Assembly (NCBI RefSeq): GCF_000421265.1
Contig: NZ_ATWN01000003.1
Coordinates: 62,001-126,000 of the forward strand
Source: Thalassospira lucentensis MCCC 1A00383 = DSM 14000
GTDB taxonomy: Bacteria; Pseudomonadota; Alphaproteobacteria; Rhodospirillales; Thalassospiraceae
Length of the DNA stretch: 64,000 nt
Direction of reading: 5' to 3'
Positions 62,701 to 64,000 of this stretch are shown one piece after another. The notes under the pieces were generated by a model. The model ran no database searches. It was not told the DNA's origin and was given only the letters and a program-made list of their open reading frames with translations. Numbering within the stretch: the stretch's first letter is position 1; each line of letters starts with the position of its first letter. A program made the position numbers and the translations under genes.

Positions 62701-64000
62701 GAAATCATTCTGGGCGGTCCGCAAATCGCACTTAGATACCGTAACCGCCCTGAACTCAGTGCAGAAAAATTCCCGAGCGATCCGGCAGCACCGGGAAGCC
62801 GCCTGTATCGCACCGGCGATCTCGGTCGCTGGCGCCGTGATGGCACCGTCGAATATCTGGGCCGCATTGATCATCAGGTCAAAATTCGCGGATACCGGAT
62901 CGAGTGCGGCGAAGTCGAAGCCGCCCTTGAAAGTCACCCGAATGTCGAACGCGCACCGATCAAGGCGGTCAAGGTCGCGGGCCTTGATGAACTGCATGCG
63001 TTTGTCCTGGGCTCGCCGGATCTTGACGTTGCAACATTGCGCGAACATCTGCGCAAATGCCTGCCCGAATATATGATCCCCGCGCGGTTCTTTGCGATTG
63101 ATCATCTGCCTCTAACCAGCAGTGGCAAGATTGACCGTAAGGCTCTTGCCGGTAAACCGATCCGCGCCAATTTGGCCAAAAGCACCGCACCTGCAAAATC
63201 TGCTGCGCAGCCCGCCCAAAAGACCCAGGCTGCAACCCGCACCATAGAAGCCGACATTACGCGGTTGTGGGCAGAAGTTCTGCCCGACGTGACCCCGGAC
63301 CGTAACGACGGGTTCTTTGACGTTGGTGGTAACTCGCTGTTGCTACTTCGTCTGTTTGAAAAAATTGATGCCCGCTGGCCCGGCAAAATCGCGATTGTCG
63401 ATCTGTTTGCCAATCCGTCGATTGCCGGTCAGGCCGACCTGATTACCCGTGATGCAAACATCCCGACCGACAGCGGATTGACCACATCCGAAAGTGCCAT
63501 TCTTGCCAATGATGAACCGATTGCAGTAATTGGCATGGCGCTTCAGGTTGCCGGTGCAGACACGCCAGAACAATTCTGGACCGATATCGCCGCCGGGCGT
63601 GATCTTGTCCGCCCATTGCCCGCCGCCCGCGAAGCAGATGCGCACGAACTCTATAGCGCAATCGGCAAACCCGTCCCGACACGCTTCCGCGAAGTCGCCT
63701 ATCTCGACACCCTGTTTGAATTTGATGCGCAACGCTTCCGTCTTGCCCCAATAGATGCCGGGCTGCTTGATCCCGATCAACGCCTGTTTATCGAAACCGC
63801 CTTGATGGCGATGGAAGATGCCGGCTATGGCGGCAATGCGCTTAAGGGCCAAAAGGTCGGTGTGTTTGCCGGGGGCGGCACCAATCTGGTTTGGCGTATG
63901 GCCATAGATCGCATCCCGCCCGCCAAGGCCGAACAAGCCTTTGCATTGAACGTACCGTCAAACATTGTCACGCGCCTGTCGTTCCTGAAGGACTGGCACG
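53794..64000 (+). CDS. NRPS-PKS megasynthase, N-terminal 3,402 residues (3' end outside window)
   Basis: One continuous frame, open to the edge. Domains in order: condensation C1 (about 8-430, HHLVCDG at 141-147), two tandem carriers (Ser508 in GAHSL, Ser619 in GSHSL), malonyl-CoA-type acyltransferase (about 783-1090, GHSIGE with Ser879), C2 (about 1138-1550, DHMCFDG at 1267-1273 with the first His replaced by Asp), adenylation A1 (about 1580-2070), carrier (Ser2118), C3 (about 2175-2590, HHAICDG at 2302-2308), A2 (about 2630-3125), carrier (Ser3181) and the start of a ketosynthase from about 3241. A1 selectivity residues read D-A-L-W-M-G-G-T-F-K, closest to valine-type codes I know; A2 reads D-V-W-H-F-S-L-V-D-K, the EntF serine code. 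Start: ATG at 53794 (or 53797); TTG at 53773 after GAAGGG is an alternative. Product unknown; a lipopeptide with a serine-derived, malonate-extended residue is expected. Confidence 0.93.
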   Translation, partial: MMAGKDKDHYPLTSPQAAIWLDLAKGRDPVQYNICNVIEFGGKLDIDLLHRAIVQCDGENDALRLHFSSHQGQVTQFFVDECRPTDFGVVDLRSADDPKAAAFLKAKALQTRPLAFEVGENSRHQVLQLSEDLFWWVRVYHHLVCDGYAGHLIAERTASIYNALSAKTDIPECPFHSYRAFVEADAVYSDGPAYQNDLVYWRERLTPDRPPSTFSAHPVGEAQKSAQFTDTLDDATLKSLQSVSRACGMSATAMTTSIFAILLGRITHQNHPVWNMPMLNRLGKAERNTPGTFTCVAPYDTNLGEHKSISELGKNIFATSRRDVRHARITPLRLRMASIGAKSLSASGANFNSLDSATPIAFSGLLTRRINIQVGPANDLSLAFFSEAISPAQSRAELIWQFDANRIDEPAVRQIADQFEQLLKAVLANPDQDIAALGNLVTIDQESLGLNENTPNSENLSASLHEIPVLVSEDEKQLATDITRIWTGLIQNDDIEPDDNLIEAGAHSLLLPRAQYALSRLVGHDLSLLEIFEHPTINGLTRYICDTFPNLKVTLANNGQDLDGAPDTNTVVGMHQSTPEPIAQDRQQIVAEITRTWAVLLENDDIGPDENLIEAGSHSLLLPRVQYELSELFGIDMSLLEIAECASINALADRICKTCPNFKTVRENAITNPPLSEETSVPVRSLPKEIPVIWQNGLHILQFSAPTRSELDEITAHASAQLSYDGSANHLSLLATELAVAEPHSERVVILAHDTASAIDALTSNHSPMRIDASLSGDPIETLLLFPGQGSQRPGMARALFDADPESAELINRACKEVIGFSGPIDLRDLLLSTAPMPAETEQLANTDYAQPALFIFEYTLATWLMRYGVTPSGLAGHSIGEYVAACIAGVMSFEDALRLVVMRGKLMRQTAPGAMYALSMPEDDVTDILTHFGSKLSLAAKNGPRQHVVAGDIASIDRLESHLKATGKSGRRLVVSRAFHSYLMDPILAAFRDEVATVSLHAPNIPIQSNLTGKWLTDEDATNPDYWVRHLRHGVRFADNIHGLLSSAPTGLFIECGPGQTATRLAAVNGVKAEHCIALQSASPPESTAGKMLRGQDALSHGLATIWAHGAQLAFSSKTTGSAEPQQQPAQTSNDEEDLKPGPIVSAFPAHPAVEGQWLARRDQPANNSHHIIVSFRLPQNTDFKDAKRAIEQVIERHDALRSTFDEHQGQLQHRVHATMPVPIRELDRVEDIRIGLFDLQNGPLARVGYIAQNSSRPPILALAIDHMCFDGQSAPTLELAFLDALNGIEKPRPETAQSIARRGHEDLAGNRGQTGKNFWKERSELLLATPLPAGSDATHPGRSTRLFKKLSSQQVDAFTTLSRHIKTATPTAIWNALILAVIARHKEHGVAVLGQPFSGRHGPDNQQIIGCFANVLPIAIKVDLQAGFNVLVGTVAREILSMLDVQDYPLSRLIKDLSQTAKAPVDLPFDAVSTIEINEDIDDINDIDFGAGKFPLMATLLKCGAGTFIAIEYKTSIYGPHWAERFAERLLSFLGSLTTEPDEPLGEIDILPSDERQFLIEDLNATHSQYPRDTGLGELLALRIQDPACANRIAISDGKTRISYRDLGVLLSEQSTKLDEIGVQPGQTVALATERNTDAIIAILSLVWHGNAYLPIDKSLPANAIADLMDECGANTLLCSPHEQDRLTELAKRFNVAPLPTAQANGATAKFKSPAKRSGDDLAYVMFTSGSTGKPKGVLVPNRAVARLVLNNHAIPFDENDVIAQAASLGFDAATLEIWAPLLNGGRLHVLDNEALFNLSTLSTTLADAGVTTMWMTASLFNLIADETPESFKSLKRLMSGGEALSPAHLRKVRAACPDVMLINGYGPTENTTFTCTHLITENDLGTGHIPIGRPIGNTRIYVVDGDGQLAPVDVWGELYAAGDGLALGYTGAPERTEKSFVKIDGINEERLYKTGDRVRWRQDGTIEFGGRRDGQVKIRGHRIELTAIEQKLSSLAGIRNVCVLPIGTGTDAFLGAAIAADNDDRDAWAATLARDFPDYMVPERFVVFPHLPVNANGKVDRKNLQAAIAQADHVRAVEKTQSTASENLIAGHFETLFPGKAITPSSDFFALGGHSLLAMRLAGMIETHTGQRPKIQDIFTARTVANIATLVGDGKHAPAQEILPRTNADRFALSSGQARLWVLQRMQPELAVYSVPITFELTGTIDASALQRALHHLEDRQHALRLRFTSDPDHPDGVVQVLAPSGSWVLRHHHMDEATANNFVAAETARPFDLEDQPLARADLITLGPDHHLLMISLHHAICDGWSMPILLGELTTFYQAELNGGTPSLPPITHHYEDFVSWQRAYLAKDAGKAALTHCKDRLLPLAEPLNLPTDYPRPAERRFAGDFQAVAFSNTTSQLIDQAAERYGTTAFSILTALTQVLLYRHCGQTDIPMGMLVAGRDNASLDNVIGFFVNTVVLRQKVDPDALFDAHLATTTKTIMQALSDQAVPFEDVVNAVNAPRDLSRNPLFDVLVAWQDDMPEIRTFGDMEISLRETEFPFAKFDLGFYFFRKNAKLSGHIEFDTALFDRATIVAFVERLETLCHAALSGMVNAPLSALSILPDAERAQIDQFNATQKHLPIDRSISEPFLDQVAATPDTIAVRDDTDALSYQQFARRAAGIAEILRGKSIKPGDVVGVAVRRSVNMLAAIHGILLAGAAYSPLDPDHPEQRRKDMLDDLGDGFVITTPDLTDLFNPTKTIVLDGHEDADIPTLMSGPDDLAYVLFTSGSTGRPKGVEIAHRGVLNRILWMQDAFPLGPDDVILQKTPITFDVSVWELFWWSWTGAQVVLPTPGAERDPRQIADAICENRVTTMHFVPSMLATFLFAIESGMVDIEKLATLRRVFASGEALDAAVVQRFNALLFDKFGTELHNLYGPTEATVDVTWQACSPHQTGSIVPIGKPIANTTVHILSGDFKPLPIGVAGEIILGGPQIALRYRNRPELSAEKFPSDPAAPGSRLYRTGDLGRWRRDGTVEYLGRIDHQVKIRGYRIECGEVEAALESHPNVERAPIKAVKVAGLDELHAFVLGSPDLDVATLREHLRKCLPEYMIPARFFAIDHLPLTSSGKIDRKALAGKPIRANLAKSTAPAKSAAQPAQKTQAATRTIEADITRLWAEVLPDVTPDRNDGFFDVGGNSLLLLRLFEKIDARWPGKIAIVDLFANPSIAGQADLITRDANIPTDSGLTTSESAILANDEPIAVIGMALQVAGADTPEQFWTDIAAGRDLVRPLPAAREADAHELYSAIGKPVPTRFREVAYLDTLFEFDAQRFRLAPIDAGLLDPDQRLFIETALMAMEDAGYGGNALKGQKVGVFAGGGTNLVWRMAIDRIPPAKAEQAFALNVPSNIVTRLSFLKDWH

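Noticed and set aside
1..64000. CRISPR arrays, tRNA/rRNA genes, insertion sequences or prophage
   Set aside because: No regularly spaced repeats, no tRNA-like cloverleaf noticed, no transposase, integrase or phage genes among the supported coding regions.

Overview
The window reads as chromosomal DNA of a free-living, probably marine alphaproteobacterium of the Rhodospirillales. Thalassospira is my best guess. The reasons are moderate-GC coding sequence, the NasS/NasT nitrate sensor pair, a TRAP transporter, an aryl polyene operon and a Ser-activating NRPS-PKS of the kind Thalassospira is known for. The genus assignment is inference. I see no rRNA, tRNA, CRISPR array, IS element or prophage.

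Layout. (1) 1-7.7 kb, tyrosine/aromatic catabolism: 3' truncated homogentisate dioxygenase (hmgA) facing a MarR regulator across a clear operator, an IclR regulator divergent from a three-gene TRAP transporter, a frameshifted GNAT acetyltransferase, and 4-hydroxyphenylpyruvate dioxygenase divergent from an Lrp/AsnC regulator. (2) 7.7-14.8 kb: a five-gene branched-chain amino acid/amide-type ABC importer (minus strand) facing an XRE/ScfR-type regulator. (3) 14.9-18.3 kb: stand-alone receiver, tiny membrane protein and SLC5-STAC-histidine kinase. (4) 18.4-28.9 kb: nitrate assimilation, with narK-nasT-nasS leftward and nirB-nirD-nasA-cysG-like rightward. Both transcripts start at a sigma54-like promoter and carry hexaloop hairpins of the kind bound by ANTAR antiterminators such as NasT. 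(5) 29-31.5 kb: methylmalonate-semialdehyde dehydrogenase divergent from a LysR regulator. (6) 31.6-50.2 kb: a DUF2218-like gene, a phosphopantetheinyl transferase, then an 18-gene, almost gapless aryl polyene operon (lipoprotein, chain-length-factor-like KS, acyltransferases, two ACPs, ligase-dehydratase fusion, glycosyltransferase-acyltransferase fusion, HAL/PAL-type ammonia-lyase, thioesterase, LolA, MMPL exporter, FAD oxidoreductase, KS/DH/KR/KS). (7) 50.2-53.4 kb: hydroxyacid dehydrogenase, dienelactone hydrolase, secreted cyclase-family hydrolase. (8) 53.8 kb to the right edge: the first >3,400 residues of an NRPS-PKS megasynthase with the unusual order C-T-T-AT-C-A-T-C-A(Ser)-T-KS.

How they work together. 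The ammonia-lyase is placed to make an aryl acrylic starter, which the ligase loads on an ACP. The KS/KR/DH set then extends it, and the glycosyl/acyltransferases, LolA, MMPL and lipoproteins assemble and export the pigment-lipid. The Sfp-type phosphopantetheinyl transferase beside this operon could also serve the megasynthase. In the nitrate region, NarK imports nitrate, NasA and NirBD reduce it to ammonium, the CysG-like protein supplies siroheme, and NasS/NasT switch both arms on by RNA antitermination.
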